A stretch of 64,000 bases of DNA, taken from positions 1 to 64,000 of the forward strand of contig JBBRPH010000017.1 in assembly GCA_038228295.1 (NCBI GenBank), given 5' to 3'. The position numbers were made by a program, and so were the translations under genes. Of the stretch, positions 24,812-33,650 are shown piece after piece. The DNA comes from JAICKM01 sp038228295 (GTDB lineage: Bacteria; Chloroflexota; Chloroflexia; QHBQ01; JAICKM01). Numbering within the stretch: the first letter of the stretch is position 1; each line of letters begins with the position of its first letter. The notes beneath the pieces are model-generated. The model had not been told where the DNA came from. It made no database searches and worked only from the letters and a program-made list of their open reading frames with translations.

Positions 24812-27267
24812 GCTTGCCCTCCTTGCGCCGTCGCCGTGTCGCCGTGCATCCCTGCGTCGTGGGTGCCCTCGCCGTGCCCACTGGGACCGGCGTGTGCGGG
24901 GGCAGGGGCGTGGCCGTTCTGCCCGCCATGCACCGCCCGCCAGACCTTTTCCGCGCGCAGCGGCATATCAATATGTACTACGCCCAGCCCACTGAGCGCG
25001 TCGATCACGGCGTTGACCGTGGCCGGGGTGGAGGCGATAGTCCCGGCCTCGCCCACACCTTTCACGCCGAGCGGATTGACCGGCGACGGCGTGACCGTTG
25101 AGCCGGTCTCGATCATCGGCAGGTCGCTACTGAACGGCACCGCGTAGTCCATCAGCGTGCCGGTGATCAGTTGGCCGTCGGCATCATAGACGACTTCTTC
25201 CCATAGTGCTTGCGCCACGCCCTGCGCCACGCCGCCATGCACTTGGCCGTCCACGATCATGGGGTTGATCACGTTGCCGCAATCGTCCACCGCGATGTAG
25301 CGGGTGAGTTTCGTTTCGCCGGTTTCGGTGTCCACGTCCACCATACAGATATGGATGCCGAAGGGGTAGGTGAAGTTGGCGGGGTCGAAGAAAGCCGTCT
25401 CCTCCAGGCCCGGCTCCATGCCGGCGGGCAGATCGTGCGCCGTGTTGGCCGAGTCGGCGATCTTGGCAAACGTGACCGTGCGACCGGGCACGCCTTTGAT
25501 GCTGAAATGATCATCGGCCACGTCCAGGTCTTCGGGCGCGGCTTCCAGTTGGTGCGCGGCGATTTGCAACATCTTCTCGCGGATGCGCTTGGCGGCGATA
25601 TGCACGCCGGTGCCGTCCACCGACACGCTGCGGCTGGCGAAGGTGCCCACGCCGGTCTGGATCATCGAGGTGTCGCCTTCATAGACGCGCACGCTGGTGT
25701 CGGCGAGGCCGAGTTGATCGGCGGCGATCTGGGCCCAACTGGTGACATGGCCCTGGCCGTGCCCGCTGGCCCCGGCATAGACTTCGACGCTGCCGGAGCG
25801 GTTCACGCGCACGGTGGCGCTGCCGAATAGTTGGTTCCGCACGCCGAGTCCCGCTGTGGCCTGGCCTGGTCCCCAGCCGGCGATTTCCACGTAAGCCGCG
25901 ATGCCGATGCCTTTGCGTACCGCCGGGTTGCCGGCGTTATGGGTATCTACTTGCTGGCGTAGGGTGGCGTAATCGGCCATTTGCAACGCCTTGTCCAGCG
26001 TCGGCACGTAGTTGCCGCTGTCGTAGGCCAGACCGGTCGGGCTGGTGTAGGGCCAGTCACCCTCCTGCACGAAGTTTTTGCGCCGCAGTTCGGCGGGGTC
26101 CATGCCGAGGCGGTCGGCCAGGATGTCCAGCGTGCGCTCAATGGCATACGTCGCTTCGGGTCGCCCCGCGCCGCGATAGGCATCCACAAACAGCTTGTTG
26201 GTATAGGCGACGTGAATATCCACCTTGAAGCCCGCCATTTTGTAGTTGCCGGGCAGCATCAGCCCGGCCAACACCGGTAGGCCGGCGGCGAAAAAGCGGC
26301 AATAGGCCCCCAGGTCGGCGTAAATAACCGTGCGCACGCCACGCAGGGTGCCGTCTTGATCGGCGGCGATCTCCACATAGTCCACCATGTCGCGCCCATG
26401 CACGGTGTTCATCAGGTTTTCGCTGCGTCCTTCGATCCACTTGACCGCTTGGCCGCTGATCATCGAGAGCATCGGCACGATCACGTCTTCGGGCAAGACA
26501 TTGAGCTTGCTGCCGAAACCGCCGCCCACATCGGGGGCGATGACGCGCACATGGTTCTCTTCCAGGCCCAGCATTTCGGCCACATGATGGCGCAACAGGT
26601 GCGGGATCTGCGTGCTGGCCCACATAGTGAGTTCGCGCATCGGGCCGACGTACTGGGCGACAATGGCGCGCGTTTCCATCGGGATGGGAGCCAGCCGTTG
26701 GTTCACCAGGCGCTGCTTGACGACCACCGGGGCAGCAGTAAAGGCGGCCTCAATATCGCCGCTGCTCGCGCTGAAGGTGTAGGCTTTGTTGGTGCCCAGT
26801 TCGGGGTGGACCAGGGATGCGCCTTCGGCCAGCGCCTGCTCCGGCCCGGTGACGACCGGCAGCGGTTCGTACTCGACCTCCACTAGGTCTATCGCGTCCT
26901 CGATAGCATAGCGATCATCTACCAGGACAGCAGCGACTGGTTCGCCGACGTAATGCACGGTATCGGTCGCCATCGCCCAATGATCCGGCGCTTTCAGGTC
27001 CGCCGGAATGACCCAGGTGATGGTCAGCGGCAACTTCTGCCGCTCGCGCAATTCTTTGCCGGTCAGCACCGCCCGCACATGGGGGTTCCGGCGGGCGGCT
27101 TCCATGTCCACGCGCGTGATGCGCGCATGAGCATACGGGCTGCGGACAATGCCGACATAGAGCATTCCCGGCAGCTTAATGTCGTCCACATAATTGCCGG
27201 CCCCGGTGATCAGCTTGGGATCTTCGTGGCGCTGAACACTGGCCCCGATCATGTTTCCCCTTGCCAT
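24808..27267 (-). CDS. coxL: Molybdopterin-binding large subunit, form II CoxL
   Basis: An 819-residue catalytic subunit of the xanthine oxidase family. Landmarks: GAGNYVDDI near the N-terminus, VGEPVAAVL, PDVGGGFGSKLNVLPED (Mo cofactor site), the active-site loop AYRGAGR at residues 363-369, GASGHGQGHVTSWAQIAADQLG and VKGVGEAGTIASTPA with the catalytic Glu near the C-terminus. True aerobic CO dehydrogenases (form I) have AYxCSFR with the copper-binding Cys; AYRGAGR is form II, whose physiological substrate is disputed. The C-terminal about 35 residues are His/Gly/Ala-rich (AHAGPSGHGEGTHDAGMHGD), an unusual tail. The gap to coxS is 65 nt. Confidence 0.95.
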   Translation of the reverse strand: MARGNMIGASVQRHEDPKLITGAGNYVDDIKLPGMLYVGIVRSPYAHARITRVDMEAARRNPHVRAVLTGKELRERQKLPLTITWVIPADLKAPDHWAMATDTVHYVGEPVAAVLVDDRYAIEDAIDLVEVEYEPLPVVTGPEQALAEGASLVHPELGTNKAYTFSASSGDIEAAFTAAPVVVKQRLVNQRLAPIPMETRAIVAQYVGPMRELTMWASTQIPHLLRHHVAEMLGLEENHVRVIAPDVGGGFGSKLNVLPEDVIVPMLSMISGQAVKWIEGRSENLMNTVHGRDMVDYVEIAADQDGTLRGVRTVIYADLGAYCRFFAAGLPVLAGLMLPGNYKMAGFKVDIHVAYTNKLFVDAYRGAGRPEATYAIERTLDILADRLGMDPAELRRKNFVQEGDWPYTSPTGLAYDSGNYVPTLDKALQMADYATLRQQVDTHNAGNPAVRKGIGIAAYVEIAGWGPGQATAGLGVRNQLFGSATVRVNRSGSVEVYAGASGHGQGHVTSWAQIAADQLGLADTSVRVYEGDTSMIQTGVGTFASRSVSVDGTGVHIAAKRIREKMLQIAAHQLEAAPEDLDVADDHFSIKGVPGRTVTFAKIADSANTAHDLPAGMEPGLEETAFFDPANFTYPFGIHICMVDVDTETGETKLTRYIAVDDCGNVINPMIVDGQVHGGVAQGVAQALWEEVVYDADGQLITGTLMDYAVPFSSDLPMIETGSTVTPSPVNPLGVKGVGEAGTIASTPATVNAVIDALSGLGVVHIDMPLRAEKVWRAVHGGQNGHAPAPAHAGPSGHGEGTHDAGMHGDTATAQGGQA

Positions 27268-27284
27268 GATCCACCCCTCCTCTG

Positions 27285-27304
27285 GAGTTTTGAGTTTTGA
27301 ATTA
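27285..27304. repeat. Heptamer tandem tract between coxS and coxL
   Basis: GAGTTTT occurs twice in tandem and is followed by the related GAATTAA, in an AT-rich 65-nt gap between two otherwise GC-rich genes. It resembles two other heptamer tracts in this window (34180 and 41996), although the unit differs. Confidence 0.5.
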
Positions 27305-27332
27305 ATTTAGCGGTAGCCGCTTGGCGGTGGTG

Positions 27333-27845
27333 TTAGGTGCCGGCGGTTTCGCTGGGCTGTAGGCGGGAATTGGTGGTGCTGGTGTGCTGCCCGGCGGCTT
27401 GCTGCACGGCTTTGACGATATTGTGGTAGCCGGTGCAGCGGCACAGGTTGCCTTCCAGGCCGTGGCGGATCGCTTCTTCGCTGGGGTTCGGGTTTTGGCT
27501 AAGGAGGTAGGTGGCCGACATGATCATGCCGGGGGTGCAATAGCCGCATTGCAAGCCGTGTTGATCGGTGAAGCCCTGTTGCATCGCCGAGAGCGCGCCG
27601 TCAGCGGCCAGCCCCTCGATGGTGGTGACGCGGTGCCCATCGGCCTGGACCGCGAACACGGTACACGATTTGACGGCCTCATCATCCAGCAACACGGTGC
27701 AGGCACCACATTGGCTAGTATCGCAACCGACATGGCTGCCGGTCAGCCCTAGCGTCTCGCGTAGATAATGGACGAGCAGGAGTCGGGGCTCGACTTCGTT
27801 CTCGTAAGTCTTGCCGTTGACGCTGACATGAACTGTTTGTTTCAC
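27333..27845 (-). CDS. coxS: 2Fe-2S small subunit of a molybdenum hydroxylase (CoxS-like)
   Basis: A 170-residue protein with the plant-type ferredoxin cluster site (CDTSQCGACTVLLDDEAVKSC in segments: CDTSQCGAC, then C62-type partner KSC) and the C-terminal all-helical cluster site CGYCTPGMIMS ... GNLCRCTGYHNIVKAV. It carries electrons from the Mo cofactor in CoxL to FAD in CoxM. The N-terminus VHVSVNGKTYENEVEPR is standard; the last about 17 residues are a Ser/Thr-rich extension. Its ATG overlaps the coxG stop by 4 nt. Confidence 0.95.
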   Translation of the reverse strand: MKQTVHVSVNGKTYENEVEPRLLLVHYLRETLGLTGSHVGCDTSQCGACTVLLDDEAVKSCTVFAVQADGHRVTTIEGLAADGALSAMQQGFTDQHGLQCGYCTPGMIMSATYLLSQNPNPSEEAIRHGLEGNLCRCTGYHNIVKAVQQAAGQHTSTTNSRLQPSETAGT

Positions 27846-28318
27846 TCCGCAGTTGCTCCTTTCTGGTCGTCTAACGCGCTTAACTCTTTATCCAGCGCCT
27901 TGAAAAACTGACCGGCGATCATTTCCGCGCCGGCCTTGAGCAGGCGCTGGCCTACCCCGGCGATCTTACCGCCCACCTGGGCGCTGCCTGTATATTGGAC
28001 CTGCGTTTGCTGCCCGTCAGGGCCGCTCGGCAGCAAGGTGAAATAGCCCTGGCCGTCCACAAAGCCCACGCCGCCCCTGGCCGCGATTTTCAGGGTGTAG
28101 GAGTCGGGCGGCTGCTCGTCCAGTTGCTGCACAGTGCCCGTGTAGGTGCCCTTGATCGCAGCGATACCGATAGTGATCGTCACGGCATAGCTGCCGTCGG
28201 GTTGGGGATCGAATTTCTGGCAGCCGGGCAGGCTGCGGCGCAGGGTTTCGGGGTCAGTCAGCATACGCCAGACCCCCGCCTGGGGCGCAGCGAATAGGTG
28301 GGAACCGGATAGCTCCAT
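27842..28318 (-). CDS. coxG: CoxG-like SRPBCC carbon monoxide dehydrogenase subunit G
   Basis: A 158-residue protein with the CoxG fold: MELSGSHLFAAPQAGVWRML-type start, DPETLRRSLPGC, VTITIGIAAIKGTYTGTVQ, VGGKIAGVGQRLLKAGAEMIAGQFFKAL. CoxG proteins bind lipid-like or quinone ligands and anchor the enzyme at the membrane. I start it at ATG 28318, which has GAGGAGG 4 nt upstream; the longer frame to 28372 lacks a site. First gene of the operon, 65 nt after the predicted transcription start. Confidence 0.92.
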   Translation of the reverse strand: MELSGSHLFAAPQAGVWRMLTDPETLRRSLPGCQKFDPQPDGSYAVTITIGIAAIKGTYTGTVQQLDEQPPDSYTLKIAARGGVGFVDGQGYFTLLPSGPDGQQTQVQYTGSAQVGGKIAGVGQRLLKAGAEMIAGQFFKALDKELSALDDQKGATAE

Positions 28319-28389
28319 ACGCCTCCTCAATTTTCTGCTGAAAACGGGTGACCGGGCATACACGGTGTGCAAGGTGCCGACGTAGGCCC

Positions 28390-28418
28390 ATTATACGCCG
28401 GTTAGCTGCGCCTGACAA
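28390..28418 (-). promoter_or_regulatory. Near-consensus promoter of the cox operon
   Basis: On the minus strand: TTGTCA, exactly 17 bp, TATAAT. It faces coxG and should drive the whole coxGSLMD-orf-higA-coxE run. Confidence 0.8.
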
Positions 28419-28453
28419 GCGGGATACGACGGCCCACTTCTGTTAAGATGGTA

Positions 28454-28462
28454 TGTTACAAT
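28454..28462 (+). promoter_or_regulatory. Extended -10 promoter for the ribokinase gene
   Basis: TGT followed by TACAAT; no good -35 hexamer lies at the usual distance, which fits an extended -10 promoter. It is back to back with the cox promoter, 36 bp away. Confidence 0.45.
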
Positions 28463-28502
28463 AGACCGCAAACCCTTCCGTGGATTGAGAGGACGCACTA
28501 TC

Positions 28503-29444
28503 ATGACCGTGCTGGTCTTCGGCAGCCTCAATATGGATTTGGTGGTGCAGACCGCGCGCCTACCGATGGCGGGAGAGACGCTGACTGGGCAGCGCTTCTT
28601 TACTACGCCGGGCGGCAAAGGGGCCAATCAGGCGGTGGCCGCCGCTCGGCTGGGAGCGGCTACCCGTATGATTGGGCGCGTGGGAGCGGACCCGTTCGGG
28701 CAGGTGTTGCGCGCGGGGTTGCAGGCGGCCGGCGTGGCGGTGGCTGACGTGCTAACCGATGCCCACGAGTCGTCGGGGGTGGCGCTGATCACGGTGGATG
28801 CGGCGGGCGCAAACAGCATCATCGTCGTGCCGGGCGCGAATGGGCGGGTGGGCAGGGACGAGGTGGCGCAGTTGACGGCGGCGCTCGGCGGCGCGCAGGT
28901 GCTGTTGCTGCAACTGGAAGTGCCGCCGGCCGCCGTGCAAGCCGCCGCCGCTGCCGCGCACGCCGCCGGTGTGCTAGTGATTCTCGATCCCGCGCCGGTG
29001 CCGCCGGCCGGCTTGCCGCCCGATCTGCTTGCGTCGGTCGCCATCCTGACCCCGAACGAACACGAAGCGGCGGCGTTGGTCGGCTTCCCCCTGGACACGC
29101 CGGCGGCAATCGTGCGGGCGGCGGATCAGTTGCGGGCCTGCGGGGCACAGCAAGTGGTGATCAAATGCGGTGCGCGGGGCATCTACTGGACGGATGGGCG
29201 TGCGGGCGGCTTCCAGGCGGCCTTGCCGGTGACGGCGGTGGACACGGTGGGCGCGGGCGATGCGTTTAACGGCGCGCTGGCCGTCGCGCTGGCCGAAGGT
29301 CGGTCTTTTGTTGAGGCGCTGGCTTGGGGTCAGGCGGCGGGGGCGTTGGCCGTGACCGGCGTGGGCGCGCAAGCCGCCCTGCCTGATCGCGCCGCGCTGC
29401 TGGCGTTGCTGGCGGTTGACAGGCGCGGCGGCGGCGGCGTATAA
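28503..29444 (+). CDS. rbsK: Ribokinase (PfkB family)
   Basis: Phosphorylates ribose to ribose 5-phosphate. The 313-residue protein has the first PfkB signature GGKGANQAVAAARLGA with the substrate segment FGSLNMDLVV at the N-terminus, and the second signature DTVGAGDAFNGALAVAL with the catalytic Asp. LTPNEHEAAAL is also typical. ATG 28503 is preferred over ATG 28485 because VLVFGSLNMD homologues begin there. It is divergent from the cox operon and 45 nt upstream of the unknown 115-residue gene. No ribose transporter is nearby. Confidence 0.93.
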   Translation: MTVLVFGSLNMDLVVQTARLPMAGETLTGQRFFTTPGGKGANQAVAAARLGAATRMIGRVGADPFGQVLRAGLQAAGVAVADVLTDAHESSGVALITVDAAGANSIIVVPGANGRVGRDEVAQLTAALGGAQVLLLQLEVPPAAVQAAAAAAHAAGVLVILDPAPVPPAGLPPDLLASVAILTPNEHEAAALVGFPLDTPAAIVRAADQLRACGAQQVVIKCGARGIYWTDGRAGGFQAALPVTAVDTVGAGDAFNGALAVALAEGRSFVEALAWGQAAGALAVTGVGAQAALPDRAALLALLAVDRRGGGGV

Positions 29445-29489
29445 TCGGCTGACTCCGGGGGCGGGCCCGGAGACGCAGGGGAGGGCAGC

Positions 29490-29837
29490 ATGGCACGCAT
29501 CGGTATTGTAATCAGCTATCGGCACCGGCCCGGCACGATCAAAGAGTTCAAGGAATGGCTGGCCGGGCAGGGCGCGGCGCTGCTGACCGCCGCCTGTGGG
29601 GTCAATGAGCGGCTGGTCGGCGTGTATATGATCGAAGGCGACCCGACCTACAGCATCCAGTTGCACACCGAAACAAGCGATCCCAGTGTGCTGGAGGAGT
29701 TTGATGTCGTCAACAGCGAAAAGTTCACCCGTGGGCAGACGGCGATGAAGATCATGTGGCGCTTCCTTGACCAATCGGTGCCGCCGCGCGTACATCTGAT
29801 CCGTCCGCTGTACGAGGTTGCGCCGCGCTCCGAATGA
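29490..29837 (+). CDS. Conserved-looking small protein at the head of the glycan operon
   Basis: A 115-residue cytosolic protein (MARIGIVISYRHRPGTIKEF, EWLAGQGAALLTAACGVNER). The alternating strand/helix pattern could be a ferredoxin-like dimeric barrel, but I do not recognise the family. GGGGAGGGCAGC precedes the ATG. Its stop overlaps the start of the next gene as ATGA, the first of six such junctions, so it belongs to the glycan operon that follows. Confidence 0.7.
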   Translation: MARIGIVISYRHRPGTIKEFKEWLAGQGAALLTAACGVNERLVGVYMIEGDPTYSIQLHTETSDPSVLEEFDVVNSEKFTRGQTAMKIMWRFLDQSVPPRVHLIRPLYEVAPRSE

Positions 29838-31342
29838 CTCAGCTTGCTGTCGCCCTGCGCCGCGACCGGGGCTTGCTGGTGCTGTTGCTCCTGTTGCTCG
29901 GCGGCTTGCCCCTGGTCACGACCCGTATCTACGCTTCGGACGAGATCAAATATTTTGCCTATCTCCATTCACTGACCTTTGACCGCGATCTCGATTTCAC
30001 TAACGACTACCAGCACTGGATCGACTCGGCTTGCCGCAACGACCAACCGAACAAGCCCAGCACGAAGTGCGTGCAACTCCATACCTTGCTCAAAACCAAC
30101 CCGACCACTGGGCTGCCGATCAACGAAGCGCCGATTGGCACGGCCCTCTTCTGGGCACCCGCGTTTGCCTTGGCGCACGGCGGCGTGTTGTTGGCGCAGG
30201 CGCTGGGTATGCGGGTGGCCGGCGACGGCTATAGTCAGCCTTATATCAGCGCGGTCTGCTACGCTTCCTACCTCTACGGCTGGCTTGGCCTATTGCTCGG
30301 TTACCGCCTGCTGCGCCGTCTGTTCGACCCGTTCAGCGCGCTGGTGGCGGTGCTGACGGTCTGGCTCGGCACCTCGGCCTTTTTCTATATGGTGATCACT
30401 CCACCCTGGTCCCACGCCGTTTCGCTCTTCACCGTGGCCCTATTCACTACCGTTTGGTGGACCAGCCGCCGGCCCGCCGGCCGCCGGCCGCGTGAATGGG
30501 CGCTACTCGGCTTCTGCGCCGGGGCCATGATGCTGGTGCGCGAACAAGATGCGCTGTTTCTGGCTCTGCCGGCGGTGGAGACTTTGTTCCGGCTGTGGAC
30601 TATGTTCCGCCGGCGGCCTACGCGCTCCTTACCTGCGGCTCCGGGAAGAGCCGGCACACAAGCCACTTCGCCGGCTGCGGACTCCACCGCTCGTGCTCGG
30701 CCGGCCGAAATCCGCAATGCCGTGGTCGGTTGGACGATCCTGTTAACGGGCGCGGTGATCACTTTTATTCCGCAATTGATCGCCTATCGGGTGCTGGGCG
30801 GGCGGTTTGGGCCGTCAAGCACGGTGGGCGATAAGCTCAATTGGCTCTCGCCGCACGCACTCGGCGTGCTGGTGTCGCCGGCGTATGGGCTGCTGCCGTG
30901 GGCACCGGTAATCGCGGTCGCCTTGCTGGGCTTACTGATATTGGCGCGGCGCGACCGCGAGTTGGCGCTGGCGTTGACGCTGGCGTTCCTAGCCCAGGTC
31001 TTCATCGCCGGGGCGTTTTCGACCTGGCAGGGCAAGAGTTCATTCGGACAACGGCGTTTCGTTAATTGCACGGTGCTGTTCGCGGTCGGGGTGGGCGCGG
31101 CGCTGGCTTGGGCACAAGAGCGCGGCGTGCGCCGGTCCTGGTTGGTCGCGCTGGGTGTGCTGGCCCTGGCCTGGGAGGGTGGATTAGTGGTGCAATACGC
31201 GCTGTGGTCTTCGGCGCAACGGCAAGCCGGGCTGTCGTGGCCGGGCATCCTGGCCGATCAGATTGGCTTACCCTTGCGCTTACCGCAGATTGCCTGGCAG
31301 TTCCTCACCCATCGCAGTGCGTTTTTCAAGGGGGATACATGA
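29834..31342 (+). CDS. Polytopic membrane protein, probably GT-C-type glycosyltransferase
   Basis: A 502-residue protein with about ten TM segments. After TM1 comes an extracytoplasmic loop beginning YASDEIKYFAYLHSLTFDRDLDFTNDY: an acidic Asp-Glu right after the first TM is the usual place for catalytic acids in GT-C enzymes. Also LPINEAPIGTALFWAPAFAL, YGLLPWAPVI and WQGKSSFGQRRFVNC, which recur in GT39-like proteins that end with RY/RF segments near the last TM. It starts at ATG 29834 (ATGA overlap) and its stop overlaps the methyltransferase start. Substrate unknown. Confidence 0.75.
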   Translation: MTQLAVALRRDRGLLVLLLLLLGGLPLVTTRIYASDEIKYFAYLHSLTFDRDLDFTNDYQHWIDSACRNDQPNKPSTKCVQLHTLLKTNPTTGLPINEAPIGTALFWAPAFALAHGGVLLAQALGMRVAGDGYSQPYISAVCYASYLYGWLGLLLGYRLLRRLFDPFSALVAVLTVWLGTSAFFYMVITPPWSHAVSLFTVALFTTVWWTSRRPAGRRPREWALLGFCAGAMMLVREQDALFLALPAVETLFRLWTMFRRRPTRSLPAAPGRAGTQATSPAADSTARARPAEIRNAVVGWTILLTGAVITFIPQLIAYRVLGGRFGPSSTVGDKLNWLSPHALGVLVSPAYGLLPWAPVIAVALLGLLILARRDRELALALTLAFLAQVFIAGAFSTWQGKSSFGQRRFVNCTVLFAVGVGAALAWAQERGVRRSWLVALGVLALAWEGGLVVQYALWSSAQRQAGLSWPGILADQIGLPLRLPQIAWQFLTHRSAFFKGDT

Positions 31343-32466
31343 TTTCGCCGCAATTGCGGGCGTTGCTGCGCTGCCCGACCTGCACAGCGGAGACCAGCGG
31401 CGCGGCTCCACCGTTAGTCACCGCCGCTGCCGATACGTTAGGCTGCCCGCGCTGTGACCGTCGCTATCCGCTCGCCTCCAGCGGGGGTTGGATAGACCTG
31501 CTGCCGCGTGCGGCAGGTGCTATGGGTCACACTTCGCGCTATGTGGCGGACTTAGCCGAGTTTGCCGAGCGCTTAGACTACCGCGAGATGGCCCCCCCGC
31601 TACTGGGCGCCGCCGTGCGGAACCGCTTGCTGCGTCGGATGCTGCGTCTGCGCCCGACTGATCGCGTGCTGGAACTAGGCTGCGGCAACGGCAAGTTCCT
31701 GCTCTGGAACCGCGATCTGGTCGGCCTCAGCGTCGGTGTGGACCCCGCGCCTCTGTTCGCGGACCAGGCCGTGGCCGAGTTAGACTTGGTGCAAGGGGAT
31801 GCGCGGCTGTTGCCGTTCCCCAACAGCAGTTTCAGCAAAGCGTGGTCTATTGATGTGTTGGAACATCTTGATCACGACGATATTCGGCGCTACCTCGCCG
31901 AAGCGCACCGTGTGCTGGCACCGGGCGGACTGCTCTTCATCTTCTCCAACACGCGCGAGCGGGGACCCTTCGATTTCGCCGTCAGCGGTTCGCGGCGACT
32001 AGCGAACGGGCTGGCGCGCATCGGTTGGGCCGACCCGCGCCGCGACTTGCTGCGAAAGTCGGACCATGTAAAGGCGTTAGCGACCTGGGACGCGGTGGAT
32101 GCCGCGGTAACTGCGGCCGGTTTCGAGATCAGGCAGGTGGTCTATTGGAACGGCGTGTTCCAGAGTTTTCTCGACAATGTGCTGCTGCGCGTGGCCGAGC
32201 GGGCGCTGGTGGCCTTGCGCGCACGGGGCGGTAAAGGGGCGACTCCGGCTCCCGCCGCCGCCGGCCCGCCGCTGTTTCAGGATGCGCTGGGTCAGGGTGC
32301 GTTGGCGGCGCGCAGCCGAGTGCGCACGCGACTGGGGCGCGGCGGGCCGCTACTGGGGCTGCTGCGGGCGGCTAGTATGTTGATGTGGCTCGATATCGTG
32401 CTGTTCGGCCGCTTTCGCACCGGGCCGTACTTTGTTCTCCTGCGTAAGCCCCGCGCCGGCGCGTGA
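31339..32466 (+). CDS. SAM-dependent methyltransferase with N-terminal zinc ribbon
   Basis: A 375-residue protein starting at ATG 31339 (ATGA overlap). Residues about 10-40 hold a zinc-ribbon CPTC...CPRC, as in Trm112-like or UPF0434 domains. Residues about 105-215 are a class I methyltransferase: VLELGCGNGKFLLW (motif I), a VGVDPAPLF acidic strand and WSIDVLEHLDHDDI. The C-terminal third has a Gly/Ala-rich linker and a hydrophobic end. By context it probably methylates a sugar or lipid-linked glycan intermediate; this is inference. Confidence 0.85.
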   Translation: MISPQLRALLRCPTCTAETSGAAPPLVTAAADTLGCPRCDRRYPLASSGGWIDLLPRAAGAMGHTSRYVADLAEFAERLDYREMAPPLLGAAVRNRLLRRMLRLRPTDRVLELGCGNGKFLLWNRDLVGLSVGVDPAPLFADQAVAELDLVQGDARLLPFPNSSFSKAWSIDVLEHLDHDDIRRYLAEAHRVLAPGGLLFIFSNTRERGPFDFAVSGSRRLANGLARIGWADPRRDLLRKSDHVKALATWDAVDAAVTAAGFEIRQVVYWNGVFQSFLDNVLLRVAERALVALRARGGKGATPAPAAAGPPLFQDALGQGALAARSRVRTRLGRGGPLLGLLRAASMLMWLDIVLFGRFRTGPYFVLLRKPRAGA

Positions 32467-33650
32467 GGATTCTCTACGTCGCGCAGGCTATTGCGTTGCC
32501 GGGTCTATCGGGCGGGGCAATTCATGTGCAGGAGGTGGCCGGTGGGCTGGCGTGCCGCGGGCACCAGGTCCATGTGCTGGCGCGCCGCGGACCGGGAGTC
32601 GCGCCGTCTTGGGCAACCTGGGATCCGGGCGTGAGCGGCACCCTCCTGCCCTGGCCTGATAAGCTGGCCTTGCTAGGCTATCCGGCAGTACGGGCGGCAG
32701 CACGGCGGTTCCGCCCCGATGTGATTATGGAGCGTTACTACAATTTCGCCGGGGCCGGTGTGTGGCTCGCCCACCGGCGAGGGCTGCCTGCGCTGCTCGA
32801 AGTGAACGCGCCGATGGTAGACCCGCCGGGATCGCGCAAAGAGACGCTGGACCGACTGTTAGGTCGTCCGCTGCGCCGCTGGGCTGTGCAGCAAGGCCGT
32901 TGGAGCCGGCGGATCGTCACTCCGTTGGCGACGACGGTGCCGCCAGGGGTGCCGCGTAGCCGTATCGAGGCGGTGAACTGGGGTGCGAACGTGGACCGCT
33001 TTCACCCCGGCCTGCGGGAGGAGCAGGTCGCCCAACTAGCTGCTTTGCGTGCTGAGTACGGCATTCCCGCAGGGGCGACAGTGGCGGCGTTCGTTGGTAG
33101 CTTTCGCGCCTGGCATGGGGTGGCGCAGTTTGTGCGTGCGGCGTTGGCGTTGCTCCCACAGCAGCCGAACCTCTATTTCTTGGCTGTGGGCGGCGGCCCG
33201 GAATTGGCTGCCGTGCGGGCATTGGCGGCGGGGCTTGGCGCGGATGCGCGGCGGTTGATCTTTACCGGACCGCAGCCGCATGAGTGCGTGCCGCTTATGC
33301 TGGCGGCGGCCGATTTCGGCGTAGCTCCGTTCGTCCCGGCGGCCTATGCGCCGCTGCGAGCGTTCGGCTTCTACTGGTCGCCGCTCAAAATCTTTGAGTA
33401 TATGGCGATGGGCCTACCGGTCGTCACTCCGGCTATTGCACCGCTTGACACAATTGTACGCGACGGTCAGGAAGGCTTGCTCTACCCGGCGGGTGACGAT
33501 GCGGCGCTGACGGCAGCGATCCGCCGACTGGCGGGTGATGCGGCGCTGCGGGCGGTGTTGGGCAAGGCGGCACGGGCACGCGTGGTGGCGCATTATAGCT
33601 GGGCTGCCCATTGTGCCCAGTTGGAGACGATCTTGGAGGAGATGCGCTGA
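32463..33650 (+). CDS. GT4-family glycosyltransferase
   Basis: A 395-residue GT-B enzyme beginning at GTG 32463, whose GTGA overlaps the methyltransferase stop. N-terminal half: MRILYVAQAIALPGLSGGAIHVQEVAGGL, a Gly-rich acceptor loop. C-terminal half: AFVGSFRAWHGVAQFVRAA, LIFTGPQPHECVPLMLAAADFGVAPF and KIFEYMAMGLPVVTPAI with the donor-binding E. Cytosolic face, adding a sugar to a lipid-linked glycan. Confidence 0.9.
   Translation: MRILYVAQAIALPGLSGGAIHVQEVAGGLACRGHQVHVLARRGPGVAPSWATWDPGVSGTLLPWPDKLALLGYPAVRAAARRFRPDVIMERYYNFAGAGVWLAHRRGLPALLEVNAPMVDPPGSRKETLDRLLGRPLRRWAVQQGRWSRRIVTPLATTVPPGVPRSRIEAVNWGANVDRFHPGLREEQVAQLAALRAEYGIPAGATVAAFVGSFRAWHGVAQFVRAALALLPQQPNLYFLAVGGGPELAAVRALAAGLGADARRLIFTGPQPHECVPLMLAAADFGVAPFVPAAYAPLRAFGFYWSPLKIFEYMAMGLPVVTPAIAPLDTIVRDGQEGLLYPAGDDAALTAAIRRLAGDAALRAVLGKAARARVVAHYSWAAHCAQLETILEEMR

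Noticed and set aside
24808..27845. A bona fide aerobic (form I) CO dehydrogenase
   Set aside because: The active-site loop is AYRGAGR, without the copper-ligating Cys of form I.
31066..31338. An N-terminal extension of the zinc-ribbon methyltransferase
   Set aside because: It lies inside the preceding membrane-protein gene; ATG 31339 makes the ATGA overlap and the expected start.
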